DNA of 45,987 nt from Gnetum montanum (taxonomy: Eukaryota; Streptophyta; Gnetopsida; Gnetales; Gnetaceae), in assembly GCA_015680685.1 (NCBI GenBank), contig MNCI01003868.1:3838-49824 (forward strand), in the 5' to 3' direction. Shown piece after piece: positions 31,612 through 43,446 of this stretch (positions within the stretch are counted from its first letter, which is position 1; each line of letters begins with the position of its first letter). A program made the translations under genes and the position numbers. The notes beneath the pieces were generated by a model. That model searched no databases. It was given only the letters and a program-made list of their open reading frames with translations, and had not been told where the DNA came from.

Positions 31612-33285
31612 CATCAAAATAATGATGATGATGAGCCTTTGCTAGCAACTCAAAGCATGCCAAATATTGCAGAGATAATAAATATTTCAACTAGACATGT
31701 GAAAGATAGTTGGATCAAGTGACTTGACATGAAAAATATCCCTAGATTTGAGGGAGGATATAACTCTGATCCGAAAACACATCTTCAAGCCTTTCACAAT
31801 ACCTATACCTTACAAAATATTGAAAATGATTGACAAAAATTAAAGCTATTTCCTAGGACACTCATCAAGAAAGTAGAAAGCTAGTATCGATCCTTAGAGT
31901 CAGAATCCATCCGCAGGTAGAGTACAATGCTAGTGCTATTAAATGATAAATACTAGACATACTCTTGAGTGTCTAATCTAAGAAGGAAAATCCAAGGATG
32001 GAAGCAAGGAACACATGAACACTTGGATTCCACCATGGGTAGGTACTATTCTCACATACACTAATGCATTGGCCATAGTTATTCTTAGCAGGAATAGCTT
32101 TGCCACGTCATAAATCGACTTAGATAAAAAATAAGAAGAACTCTTTGGGTAAATTCCCATGGAAGACTATAAGAACTTTGAGCCCATCAGATCCAAAGGT
32201 TGATAGAGCAGGTAGCAAAAGAAGAAAGAGAGATGAGGAAATGGGAAAGTACTGAGGAATATAACATTTACCCTTCCATTAGAAAAAGAGAGATCCAAAA
32301 TTACGACAATGAGGAGGATTCACCACTTGATGAGGTGTTGTAGTGAAAAACCTTGTTAATACAGAAATTTATTTTCAATATATCAATCAAGGTTGCTAAA
32401 TTATCAGACTCTTTAGACAAAAATTTCCAAATTACTCTAAAAATCATAGAAGAGTCAAGAGAACAAAGTAGTGATGATGATCGTAAGAGGAAAAAAGATG
32501 CTGAATGTGCCTACCAAAGGGGTAAGGGAAAACGTTGTTATAGTAGAAGAGGTTGTGGAGTTAGAATTAGATCATGATGGTGGATGTGACATCTACCAAT
32601 ACAAACATCCTAAAGAATGTTGCCCTATTGTGTCATACTTGTAGGAGTCTTGGATGTATGCACTGAATCCTAGATTGGCAAGAAGAAAAGAACCTAGAAG
32701 ATTACTTTATCCTCAAGGCAATCCAAGGTAGTTCCACTAGCGACAACAAGCTTATTATCTAAGTGGAGCTCCACCATAGCCATATGAGCAATACGAGTAG
32801 TGGCAACACCCATAGTTGTGGGGGATGCCACCACCAAGGTAGTAGTACCCTTACAAGAAACTAGATCCATAAGGGTACTATGTTTAGCAACTAATGTCTA
32901 TGCATGACTCTTCTACACATGCTTCTTTTTAGCATCACTACTAGCCTACAGAGTATTATAAAACTCATTCTTCATATAATAGAGGGAAAAACCCATATCC
33001 CTATCATCCTTTTCATCCTTCATCACATGCTCCTCCATCCTCAACCTAGTTACCACCTATTTCGTCCATGTAAGATGATCTTTCATCCCAACCACAATAA
33101 TGTAATACTACAAGGGACATGAACTTATAGCTAGCTCCTCAGCCGAGTGGTTCAGAACCAAGATCCCATAAAAGACTATTCTTTAAAACTAATAGTCCTA
33201 CTAAACCCTCACCCACTTATTCGTCTAGTCATCCTATATCTCCTTCATCCTTTGCATCCATTCCTTTTGAAGCCCTTTAAATGAA
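31612..33285 (+). pseudogene. gag: Element A Gag, part after the B insertion
   Basis: It continues the frame broken at 13257: NNDDDEPLLAT matches YDLDEPLLAT in C. The retrotransposon gag core follows (DMKNIPRFEGGYNSDP, then LFPRTLIKK and the region equivalent to VESWYWSLEPES in C). A charged stretch (IEESREQSSDDDRKRKKDAE) and Tyr/Gln/Pro-rich tail resemble C throughout. Multiple stops are present, many of them single changes against C. The end is approximate. Confidence 0.82.
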
Positions 33286-33800
33286 ATGTCTCTCAAGATC
33301 CACACAGTTATGTTAACCCATGTTGTATATGATTGGATCAAGGTAGGAAACCTTCTTAGGAAAAGTGTTGATCCTAGAAGTTCTCTCATCTATTTGTAGA
33401 TTCTTGGGAATGAGAAATGCAAAGCTCTTTTTGACTCACATTTTTTAGTTAATATGATTTCTCATGAAATGTACAGTGCCCAAAACCTACCTCCTCGTAA
33501 GAAGATCAATATCCATTTAGAACTAGAAAATCAATCCATCACTGTTCCATTGGGATTAGTAGAAGATATTGTGACCATTGTCTGTGAATGATCTTATCCT
33601 ATTGATTTCCTAGTAATCAAAGTTGACAATTGCAAGGGGAACTTCTCAATCATTATGGGAAGGGCTTAGTTGAACATTGTTGATGCAAAAATGGGAATCA
33701 AAGATCTTTCCTTAGAAATTTTTGAGAAAAATGTATTTATAAAGATCAAGAAGAAGTGAGTTCCATGTATTGCATACAACAATACAGGTTTCAAAAACTT
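33286..33800 (+). pseudogene. Element A protease-like domain
   Basis: An Athila-type aspartic protease remnant in the gag frame. The active-site area reads KALFDSHFLVNMISHEM, where the usual L-D-x-G-A-S-V-N-x-M pattern is recognisable but Gly-Ala is lost. It is followed by ITVPLGLVEDIVTIV, PIDFLVIKVDN and FSIIMGRA. Several stops occur. It lies directly between gag and RT. Confidence 0.7.
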
Positions 33801-33941
33801 TGGTCTATGAAAAGAGCATTCATTTCTACATGAAAGCAATGTGTAAATGAGGCAGATATTCAAAGGTGCATGTATGTAGTAGCCAAAAATCAAGAGGGTA
33901 CCTAGAGGCTAACAACTAATCTTAGAATTAGCACACTTTGC

Positions 33942-35130
33942 ATGGAACCTACTGAGGGCTTAACATGTGCCTATGTTGAAGGCATGAATGAACTAGTGCA
34001 AGTTCATCATGAACTCTTTGATGGTACAAATTGGGAAGAGTTGGAAATCCTTGAAAATTTTAAACAAGAGCCCTTAGAGTTGAAAAATCTACCTACTAAC
34101 ATGGAGTATGCATTTTTTAAAAATGGCAAGCTAGTAATCATCAATGTCAATATTGCTCCTAAACAAAAATGGATGTTGTTAAGGATGGTCAACAGATGGC
34201 CAACTGCCTTTTCTTAGTCATCTTTTGAACTCACAAGGATTAATGCTAAGATATGTTAGCATCGTATCTACACTAATCCAACCATGAAGCCAAAGAGATA
34301 GCTACAATGATGATTGAACCCCAAATTAAAGTAGATCATCAAAGAGAACATTAAATAACTCCTCAAGGTGGGGTTTATCTATTCCATTATGGATAGTGAA
34401 TGGGTTAGCTCACTTGTTATTGTGCTAAAGAAAGATGGCAAGTGGCAAGTTTGCATAAAATTTTGGCTATTGAATATGGTAACATTCAAAGATTACTTTT
34501 CATTACCATTTGTAGATCAACTATTGAATACTATATCTAGGCATTACTATTATAGCTTTCTGGATGGTTATAGTGGCTATAACCAAATCCAAATCATGCC
34601 AAAGGATTAGTCTAAAACAACATTCATGAGTCCTTGGGAAACTTTTGCATATCAAAAGATGCCTTTTGGTCTATGCAATGCTCCTACAACATTCCAACAC
34701 TTGTGCTTAAGCATTTTTCAGCAACAAATTGGTTGTAGGATGGAAGTCTTCATGAATGACTTCTCTACCTATGATGCCACATTTGAGAAAGCCTTGGACC
34801 ACCTTAAGTAAGTGCTTGAAAGGTGTGTAAAGATGAATCTTTGGCTCAATTGGCAAAAGAGCCATCTGATGGTCTAGGAGGGCATTGTACTAGGGCATAG
34901 GGTTTCTTAGGTAGAGATTGAGGTGGACGCTAAAAAGATAAGGGTCATCCAAGGAATAACTCATCAACTAGAAATCATTAAAAATGTATGGTCATTCCTT
35001 GGATACACTAGCTACTACCAGCAACTCATAGAAATGTTCTCTAAGATTGAAAAATCATTGGTTGAGCTTACAAAGAAAGATGCTCCATTCATTTGGACCA
35101 AGGAATGCAAAAATACATTCTAGAACCCTA
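33942..35130 (+). pseudogene. Element A reverse transcriptase
   Basis: The Athila-like RT shows VSSLVIVLKKDGKWQVCIKF, LPFVDQLLNTIS, FLDGYSGYNQIQI, SPWETFAYQKMPFGLCNAPTTFQ, the catalytic box as VFMNDFSTY (second Asp pair reduced to ND), and EVDAKKIRVIQ then FLGYTSYYQQLIEMFS. Several stops and a frame change between protease and this region. Its sequence is clearly distinct from the Tat RT of B and F. Confidence 0.88.
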
Positions 35131-35560
35131 AGTATAAGCTTGTAGAAACTCTAATTCTACAAGAACTTGACTAGTCCAAATAATTTTATATAATGATATA
35201 TGCATCAAATTATGCCTTTGGAGCCATCCTTACATAGTTGTATGATAAGAAAAATATATATTATATCCATTGCATAGGTTGAAGCATTGTGGGTGAATAG
35301 TTTAATTACAACACAATGGAGAAAGAACTAACGGTGGTGGTGTACACTCTAGAGAAGTTTAAGTACTATGTGCTTAGATACAAAGTATTTGTGCACACTA
35401 AACATAGTGCCATTCACTTCCTCATGAATAAGAAAATGGTAAGCCCCATGTCATATGGTGACTGGTGATCTTGTAGGAGTTTGATCTTGCAATGGTAGAT
35501 TAAAAGGAAATTAAGAATGTGATCACTAATCACTTGTCTCAATTATAATGGAATACCAAA
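35131..35560 (+). pseudogene. Element A RNase H
   Basis: The RT-linked RNase H remnant includes IMIYASNYAFGAILT, where the first catalytic Asp is replaced by the S/N pair, NYNTMEKELTVVVYTLEKF and YVLRYKVFVHTKHSAIHFL. Stops are frequent. Only one RNase H is present here, unlike the Tat elements. Confidence 0.78.
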
Positions 35561-35599
35561 CAAGAGAGGCCACTCTCTACTTGATTTCCTGATGAACTC

Positions 35600-36893
35600 T
35601 TATTTATAAGTGCAATAAATGAATAAGTGCCTTAGAAAAAAATGGTATGATGGCATACTCCCTTATCTTCTCACTCAAGAAATGCCATAAGATCTAGACG
35701 ATAGGAAGAAACAAAATTTTCTTTATCATGCCAAATGCTTAATAGAAATTGACCAACATCTTTACAAAGTCTATGTTGATGGCCCAGTTGATTGGTATGT
35801 ACTTGATGCTGATCAATTACGTGTTCTCCAAGATGCTCATGATGGTCCTTGTGGGGGCCACGATGTTGGAAGATGCATGACCATTAAGATCCTAATGATA
35901 GGGTATTATTGGCCAACCATATGTAAGGACATCCACTAATTTGTATGATCTTGTAAATGTTGCCAATGAGATGATTGGATGAATGTGAGAATATAGGGAT
36001 CTCAACAATGGATCCAACCACTAGAATCCTTCAACATCTTTGGCATTGAATTCATGGGTTCCATCATGTACATGTTAAAGAAAAAGGCATACATAATCAT
36101 TGCTATTGATTACTGCATAAAATGGATAGAAGCAACAAATGTTGTTATCTGTACATCATCTACTATTGTGCAGTTTATATAACTAAATGTTGTAAATAGG
36201 TTTGAGATGTCACATGCATTGATTTCTAACAGTGGAACCCATTTCATAGGCACCACTCTTCACAAGCTCATGCAACGCTTGGGGATTAAACATAAATTAA
36301 CAACACCCTATCACCCCTAAGCCAATTGCCAAGTAGAGGTTACTAACAAGGAGATTACAAAGATATTAATGAGAACTATTAGAAAATATAGGAGAGACTA
36401 GAGCAAAAAACTCAACAATGCCCTCTAGGCCTACTGCTCAACATGAAAACTTCCTATAGGTTACTCTCCCTATGCACTAGTGTACAAGAAACTACCAATA
36501 CTTCCTATTCAATCTGAGCTCTATACACTTGCAATGGCATATGACCTAGATCTTAACCTAAGTCTAGCACAAAGAGAATGATTGATCAACCTGAACATGT
36601 TAGATGAAAATTGATTAGTGGTCCTACCCTTGAGTGAAGTGCATAAGGCATTTACCAAGTAATGTCATGACCTTAGAATAAGGAAAGTAAAATTTCAACC
36701 TAGAGATAAGGTTCTCTACTAGAACCCCACACACACACCTCAATGAACTTAGTTCTAGACATTGTGAAAAAGGCCTTACATCATTCCTAAGAATTTTTCT
36801 TTTAGGGCAATCCTAATTTACAAACTTGATAGCCCAAAAAAAAAAAGCATCTAGTTAATATGCAACAAGTAAAACCTTTCCATGAACCTAAGT
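35600..36893 (+). pseudogene. Element A integrase
   Basis: The zinc-binding region reads HDGPCGGHDVGR, GYYWPTI and CKCCQ. The core follows with FNIFGIEFMGSIM, IIIAIDYCIKWIEA with the first catalytic Asp, ALISNSGTHFIGTT where the second Asp is lost, and KLTTPYHP and CQVEVTNKE with the Glu. The C-terminal part includes VKFQPRDKVLY and ends VKPFHEPK before TAA at 36892. No chromodomain. Confidence 0.87.
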
Positions 36894-38780
36894 AAGCCAG
36901 TACAACAAATGCCTCATCAAATGAACAAGCACACTCAATTTTTTAGATCTCCTCCTTACAACTTAGTCATGGGGAAGATGGCCATCCAACTTAACCATTA
37001 TAGTGGCTCCTTAATTTTTCATCTTTTTTTTTTCACATTTTTGTTTAACACTTTGTTATTTTTACAAATTTTTGTTTTACACCTTCTTTATCTTACATCT
37101 TTTTGTTTTTATTTTATTAATTTTTCAAATATTTTTTTACAACATTATTAGTATGTTTTATATTTTTTGAATATTTTACAGTTTCTTATATATTTTATTC
37201 TATTTTAGTGTGATTTTCTCAGTTTTCTGCTGATAAAGTGTTTTATTTTGAATAGGACATAGTGATGCTATTTCTAGTTACTAATGGTTGTTTGTAATTA
37301 ATATTTTTGATTGCTAATGTTTTGTTTCTATTTTTGAATTTTGATGACTGATAACTAAGATTGGTTTCTTTTGCATGAAATAGGTAGTGAGTCCACGTCA
37401 TCCACCCATCCACAAACTCTATGGTTTCTCTTGTTTTGGAAATAGGAGGTTTCTTTTTCATTAATAAAACCTTAACAAACTTGTGACATTGGTAGTTTCA
37501 AGATGTGGAAAAGATTCAAAGGTTTGAAAAGGGTGTGACTTCAAGGGGATTCAAATCTCTTTGTACTTTCTACTTTCTTGAGTGCATGTCTGTTTTTCAT
37601 GGATTTTTTTTATTATTCCATGTCGACCAATAATAGGAACCTAAATAAGTTTATACATGGTGTGGTTCCCATTTAAAAATTAAAAAATTTCAAAAAAAAT
37701 GACAATTCAAAGCACATGCAAATAAAATAAGCAAGCTACAAGAATTGGATATGGAACTAGAAAGACATGTTACCCATGCTTGAAGGTCCCCTCTAACTAA
37801 GATTATTTCTCACTTCCTACTTCTCTTTTCTTCTCAAATAAGGAATGTTGGTTATCCATTGGAGCAATATTGTGTCTTGAGAGGTTGGATTGGTCATAAA
37901 GTGGCGATGCGAAGTTATTGAAAATCATTGATTTTGGTCTAGAGTAAGGTTGGACTCTATTGGATCATTTAACCATGAATTCCATAAGGGACTTCATGTG
38001 ACTAGGATTGGGAACTCCATTCTACTTTTTGCACCATTCATCAATGCTTTCAAGACTTACCTCACTACTAGTTGTCCATGGTTTCACCCAATGTCTTAGT
38101 TTGATGTGTTGAAATTCCTAAATAGATTCTCCGGGTTTGGTCCTTAACTTTGATAACCATTAATCAACTATGGTGCCCATTGACTTCCTAGTTGGGGTTA
38201 TCCAAGGGTAAAAGGGGCATGTGATGCTATGGGAAGGACCCACTTGCATATTTCATGTTTTGGTTAAGTTAAGCTTCCTACTCTTAGACATTGCCACAAT
38301 TAAATATTTTGTGTGCTTCATCGTGCATCCAACTGTGTGCTCCTTAGGGTATTTTTCTTTATGAAATATCATTCTCTAATTATTTCTCTATTTTCTAAAT
38401 TTCAAAACCTTTTACTAATATTTTCATCATGTTCTTGGATTTTTGGGCTTCCATTTGACCCAAATTTTGTTCAAAAACTCCTTATTTTTCATTACTTCTA
38501 ACAAAGTCAACGATGATCAACAACTGCATTGATTAGGCCTAGTTGATGCAATGCAAAATTTCTATAAATACTAGTCAGTACTTTAAAATTTTTTATCATT
38601 TCTTCAATATGAGAGGGGATTTTTTTCAACTTTCTAGAGCCCAAAACCTTCCAAAGTCCATATCTTTCACATCGTTTGTCCAAATCACTCCTTTCTTCGA
38701 TCCTATAACTACTAGAGATAAGCTCTTAGTCATGGGGGCCACAAACCTTAAGGTTTATGATGAAAATTTTTCTAAATTCT
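36894..38780 (+). other. Noncoding 3' region of element A
   Basis: AT-rich, without an ORF I trust and without a recognised env-like frame. A weak candidate for the start of the 3' LTR lies near 38500-38570: an inverted repeat (TGCATTG...CAATGCA around TAGGCCTA) just before CTATAAATAC, resembling the hairpin-then-TATA order in the LTR of C. Element E interrupts at 38781. Confidence 0.45.
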
Positions 38781-40267
38781 TGTTATGATTGAAAACCTCA
38801 GTCACTAGAAAAACCAAGGCTTTTTAATGTAGTAATTCCCCAACCATGAATCATTAAGGCCTCCATGAGAAAAATGAGATTCAAGGTACCTTGGCCAATT
38901 TAATAGATCAAACAAGGACTTATGAAATGTGAAACATGGGAATACAAACATACCTGAATAATGCACAGAAAATAAATTTATTTTTGAACACAAAAGTTAA
39001 AACTTAAAACTTTATTGAGAAAGAATAAAGAATAAGTTAGAGAAATATTTACAAATAATGCCTGTATGAGTAGAAGGAGGGGTTATGTAAGAGTTCAAAG
39101 CCCATTGAAGTAAATGTAATTTGCTCCATGATCTAGGTGCTAAGCCACTTTTAATACTATTGAACCTTCCTTTACTGGTACAACCTCAAATCTACAAGTT
39201 GGGTCACTACTAGAGGAGTGAAAATTTTGGATGTCAGATTGCTCCATGTTGGGGTTTGGGAATCCCAAAAGTGCAGTGTTAACACCCAAAATCCACAAAT
39301 CTCAAGGCTACAATGCTTTCACACTGTGGTTCAATAAAATGCAAGTATGGGAACTTGCAAGAGCTCTTGAGTGTCTAAGAATGCCCCAAGTTTGGAATTG
39401 TAAAAAAAATGGCTAAAATTTGCTAAGAATTTTCTTAACAATGTAAAGTGCTGAATCTTGTCAAAAAATGCTAAACCTATAAATGGTGTTTAAGGTTGAT
39501 TTTTATAGGTCATTTGGGCCATGAATGAGACTAAAAAATCACTAAAAATGGATGCAAATTGACTACCAAATTTAGGTGAGATGGGTGATCAAATTTGAAG
39601 GGTTACTATCCATAGTAAGTGCTTCCCCCATGTCCATTCTGTTTACTATAAATAGTAACTGGGGCACACCTTCCATGGTGGAGATATCTATGTTGAGCCC
39701 TCCACCATACTTATTGAAGTGGCTGGTTAATGTTGAAGTGCATGAACTAATGAATTTTGGCTTTTGTCACTTCCACGCTAGGGGATTGAATTTTCCATGC
39801 TAGAGATGAAGACTCTATGATGGAGAAAAACTTCCACGCTAAGGGAGAAAAGTTTGTAGGCTATGCATGTGGTCTCCATGTTGAGGGGGAAAATTTTTCA
39901 AAACCTCCATCCTTCCATGCTAGGGGTAGGTGAGTTCTACCCCTTGCATGCGTTTCTAGCCTAGAAATATGTATAAACACAATAAAACCCATCAAATTTC
40001 CTTTTTTGGCATTCTAAAAGGCATTTTTAAACCTCCCCCCCTCCACCCCCAAGCCCAAATATAAACACTAGGTGAGTTTTTTCACTTGGAAAATAAGGCT
40101 TTGACTACTTGTGAAGCATTTTTCAACCCCAAAAGTATAAAGTATGTAAAGTTGACTACTGTGGATTACAATTTTCACATTTACAATAAAGTTTTGCCTT
40201 AGGTTTCATGGGGTGAAAGCTACATGTTGAAGATTAGCTATAACATGAAAATTTTTGTGGTGTTTCA
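38781..40267 (-). mobile_element. 3' LTR of element E
   Basis: This 1487-bp LTR begins on the plus strand as TGTTATGATTGAAAACCTCAGTC, aligned with TGTACTACCTGAAATCGTCGGTC of B with identical spacing, and ends ATTTTTGTGGTGTTTCA. A TATA-like CTATAAAAAT lies on the minus strand near 39505. U3 (39665-39940) carries diverged CCATGCTAGGGG/CCACGCTAGGGG repeats where B has GCGTATACGCTGGG arrays. Confidence 0.82.
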
Positions 40268-40320
40268 ATAGCCCCTCTTTGTTGCTACCTAAAGGATTGA
40301 TCCAAGAGGTACTAACAAAG
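40268..40320 (-). other. Polypurine tract and stem-loop of element E
   Basis: On the minus strand AAAGAGGGGCTAT precedes the LTR. Arms at 40307-40320 and 40277-40290 form a stem of 12 pairs in 14 with a 16-base loop, in the same place as in B and with compensating changes. Confidence 0.75.
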
Positions 40321-40460
40321 AATACAAAACATCATTGCATATTATAATGCTATAATGCATATAGGTCATATGAGAATCAAGCTACCTAGGTAACCATTGT
40401 TGCTAGTTTAAGGTTGTAGCAGATTGTTGAAAGCAAGCTTAGTTTTCAATGATCTATCTT

Positions 40461-41640
40461 CTACATGTAGTATGGATTTAGATAAGAATGATTGAATAGA
40501 TTATCTAGCTCATTCCCATCCATGTTGGCTATTCTGAATGCTCCATTCCCATAGGCTTTGTTGATAAGGAAGGACCCTTCCCAGTTAGATAAGAATTTCT
40601 CCACATGCTCACAAATGGACTTGAGGACTAGGTCCCCCTTTTTGATCTTGTGCATGGTCAAGTCATGGTGATGTTGCTACTTCTACCTCTCTTCATAGTG
40701 CTCGATGTGAGTAAGCACTTGCATTTGCTACTCCTCCACCAAATCTAGTGTTGCTATCCACAACTCCTTCTTTTACTCATCATTGATGAAGTCAGTCAAG
40801 GCTACTCAAAGTGATGGTTCCTACAATTCAAGATGTAAAACAACTTAAAAAACATAAAAAGGGCTATAATGGCTCATGTCAGTTAGCATGAGATAGGTTT
40901 TTTTATATGCCCATAGTGCATGAACAAGCTACTCATGCCACTTCCTTTTGTTGTTATTAAGCATCTTATTGAGCAAGTTGATAATGGCCTTGTTGCTTGC
41001 TTCTTCTTGTTCATTGGCTTGAGTGTAGTAAGGTGATGAGAAAGAACATTTAATGCCTAGGTTGTGATAGAAACCCTTTTTTTCTTAGCTACTAAATTAA
41101 GGTTCATTATCCATAACTATGATCATGGGTATGCCAAAACAAGCTACAATGTTATCTAGGATAAATTTGCAAACTTTTTTAGATGTGGTCTTCGTTAGGA
41201 GAATAGCCTTAACCCACTTGGTAAAGTATTTGGTTGTGGTGATGATGAAGCTATGTCCTATGGAAGACTTAGGTGTTATAGGTCTAATGATATCCAACCC
41301 CCATCATTAAAATTACCATGTTATCTAGGTCATATGTAACTTAGTTGGCAATACATGTATTAGGTTGTTATATCATTGGCATGTGTCACATTGCTTAACC
41401 TTTTGTAGGTAATCATTTTTCATGAGGGGCCAATAGTAGCCTAACCATCTAATCTTAGCAACCATGGCTCTAGGTCCTATATGTCCTTCATAAACACCTT
41501 TGTGAACCTCCTCTAGGACTATTATAGCTTTGATTTCACCTAAGCACGTTAGGAATATGCCAGCATAGGATTGTCAACATAATGTGTTATCACCTACAAT
41601 GACATACTACTTTGATCACTTGTGTATGACATCCTTCTGA
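40461..41640 (-). pseudogene. Element E integrase
   Basis: A decayed Tat integrase. It shows the zinc region GYYWPLMKNDYLQ and KQCDTCQ, then the core IIRPITPKSSIGHSFIITTT followed by KYFTKWVKAI (Lys replaces the first catalytic Asp), IVMDNEP and SSPYYTQANEQEEASNKAI. The C-terminal block KKGDLVLKSICEHVEKFLSN and WEGSFLINKAY runs to a TAG at 40461. Many stops. Confidence 0.85.
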
Positions 41641-42448
41641 GCAGTAGTCAGGCCTTGTGAGGATTCACCATGCATAAGGTAAAATTTAATATCATCATAC
41701 CAATCCTTGGGAGGAGAAGTATGAATGGTAGCCACAAAGGTATCCTTATTGTTTTGTGTGATAGGAGTAGTGTAGTCCATAGTTAAGGTGGACAACTTGC
41801 TAAAAACATGTAACATCATACTAAGGGCTAATGTTGGAATTGCATCAATTGTGGCATTTTCATTTCTAGGTATGTGTTGGATATCAACATCTATGAATTT
41901 TAATAATTTCTTCCCTACGTCATAGTAAGATTGTAAGGGTTTAGCTTTGCATGCATAGACTTTGGTTACTTAGTTAACCACAAGTTGTAACTCACCTTTG
42001 CTAACTAGGCATCTAATTCCTAAGTCACAAGCTACCATTATCCCTCTAATTAAACCCTCATATTCTACTATGTTGGTACATGGGAACCAAAAATAATAGG
42101 CGAATAATTGGATCTCACCATATGCGAATGTTATGATGGTAGCAACACTAGTCCCATGGGTGATTGAAGCTTTGTTGAAGTTCATGACTACCTCATAACC
42201 CTCAGGCCCTTGGCTAACTATGTTAATGTGTTCATCAAGGAACTCGAGATCTATGGTTTTTTTGTCATCAATAGGTAAAATTGTGAGTTGTACGGCTATA
42301 GCTTAACCTCTTATTAAAGATTGAGAGGTGTAATGAAGGTTGAACTCCATGGTTATGGCTTTCCATCAGGTTATATGGCCACTTTTGTAGATGTTGGTCA
42401 TTATGGCGTTGAGTATGTTATCCTTGAAAATTACATTAACTTGTGATG
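41641..42448 (-). pseudogene. Element E RNase H domains (linked and second)
   Basis: The second, archaeal-type RNase H shows VMNFNKASITHGTSVAT (Asp to Asn in the first motif), TNIVEYEGLIRGIMVA (Glu kept) and SKGELQLVVN (Asp to Glu). Upstream in its own direction is the end of the RT-linked RNase H, matching 18535-18700 of B, up to the point where element C begins. Downstream is the linker to integrase (KDWYDDIKFYLMHGESSQGL). Confidence 0.8.
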
Positions 42449-42506
42449 AAGTGTCAAATGGTCGATGCATTTACTAGGTTGCGTATATAGGACCCCGTAT
42501 ACGCGG

Positions 42507-42547
42507 CTGTGTCAACACAGCCTCGTTGACGCATCCTTCCATGCGTC
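42507..42547. repeat. Two hairpins in U3 of element C
   Basis: CTGTGTCAACACAG (42507-42520) is a 6-bp stem with a two-base centre. GACGCAT-CCTTCC-ATGCGTC (42528-42547) is a perfect 7-bp stem. Both lie within 90 bases upstream of the TATA box. Confidence 0.8.
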
Positions 42548-42592
42548 GATGTGGCCCCATTTACATGGCACCTATTTTAGCCTATAAATAAG

Positions 42593-42600
42593 TGGGCTCC
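42593..42600 (+). promoter_or_regulatory. TATA box of element C
   Basis: GCCTATAAATAAGTGGG is a near-consensus TATA box about 140 bases into the LTR. Confidence 0.75.
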
Positions 42601-43348
42601 CACCACACTTAGGTACCTTTTTGTGAAGTTGTAGCGAAGCTATTGTAGTTTGTTTCCACAAGAGTTAGAATATTTTCCAAGTGCTTGTAGTAGGTGTAAG
42701 AAAGGTTTCAGCTATTTATTTGAGCGCTGATGTATCTAAGCCCATTGGCATGAACAACAATAAAGATGAGCTTTTCAAGTATTCCTTGCAGCATTTGGAC
42801 TTAGTCATTTAATGCATTTAATAGCTTAATATTTTTATGCTTTAATAATTAATTAATTTTCTCTTGTTATTATTTTAATCGCTATCGCTCATTCATAGTT
42901 CGTAGAAACCATAAGTATGACCATCTCAAACGTAAACCCAATGCTTGGCAACCCAGTGACGCTTAATGTCTGGTAACCCAATAATGGTTAGGGGATGTTC
43001 AGGACGTGCCCAGAAGATGGGATTAGATACTTATGCTAGCAATAGTTAAGATATAGATTAGGATAATTATAGATTATACAATATTTCATTCCTTACTTTC
43101 CATACCTTAATTAGATGCCAAAAGATAAAGTAAAAAGCCATAAAAATCAATTACCTCAATCTCACGTAACCATTGCCACTAGAACATCACAAGTAAGGTT
43201 GGGAAGATAATGACCATTCTAACAAAGGGTTTTGCTGGTTAAGGTATGGTATATGTAAAGTGCTTACAGTGTACAAAATTTGATCGAGTTGCATGTGAAT
43301 GCCCATGATTCGCATGGTTAGGCATAGGGGTACCTAGCCGCTCATCAT

Positions 43349-43368
43349 TGGCACCATTACCAGGGATT
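43349..43368 (+). other. Primer binding site of element C (tRNA-Asp type)
   Basis: TGGCACCATTACCAGGGATT follows the LTR end by one base. It is the tRNA-Asp site with G-to-A and C-to-T changes at the expected CG/CNG cytosines. Confidence 0.8.
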
Positions 43369-43446
43369 ATTAATCTTACATGCACCGTCTAATCTTAGCA
43401 GAATTATTATTCAAGTCGTTGGAATGGACCTAGGATAGTAACATAT

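Larger units (their letters stand above)
11995..38780 (+). mobile_element. Element A: Athila-like Ty3/gypsy retrotransposon, split by element B
   Basis: It carries a 5' LTR fragment, a tRNA-Asp-type primer site, gag, then (after the 18-kb insertion of B) the rest of gag, protease, RT, RNase H and integrase, followed by 1.9 kb of noncoding sequence. Gag is homologous to that of element C throughout, and the homology runs across the B insertion without loss or gain apart from the target duplication. The RT (EVFMNDFSTYDATFEKALDHL) is Athila-like. No complete 3' LTR is seen before element E interrupts at 38781. The element is densely mutated. Confidence 0.85.
38781..42451 (-). mobile_element. Element E: Tat-lineage retrotransposon, 3' half
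   Basis: On the minus strand it comprises RNase H, second RNase H, integrase, polypurine tract and 3' LTR, all homologous to B. The LTR starts and ends at the same motifs as B. Its 5' half is beyond the window, because element C starts inside the E RNase H at 42452. The flank at 38776-38780 is ATTCT, the expected target duplication. Confidence 0.85.
42452..43347 (+). mobile_element. 5' LTR of element C
   Basis: This LTR of about 896 bp starts TGTCAAATGG and ends GCCGCTCATCA before the primer site. The start was chosen as the TG nearest the point where E homology stops; two other TGs lie within eight bases. U3 is short (about 140 bases) with two hairpins, then the TATA box. Confidence 0.7.

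Noticed and set aside
38520-38580. Complete 3' LTR of element A
   Set aside because: Only a hairpin and a TATA-like motif resemble the C LTR; sequence downstream does not align with C or with A's own U5 before E interrupts.
36894-38780. Envelope-like gene of an Athila element
   Set aside because: No open frame with signal peptide or membrane segments beyond short T-rich stretches; not supportable.
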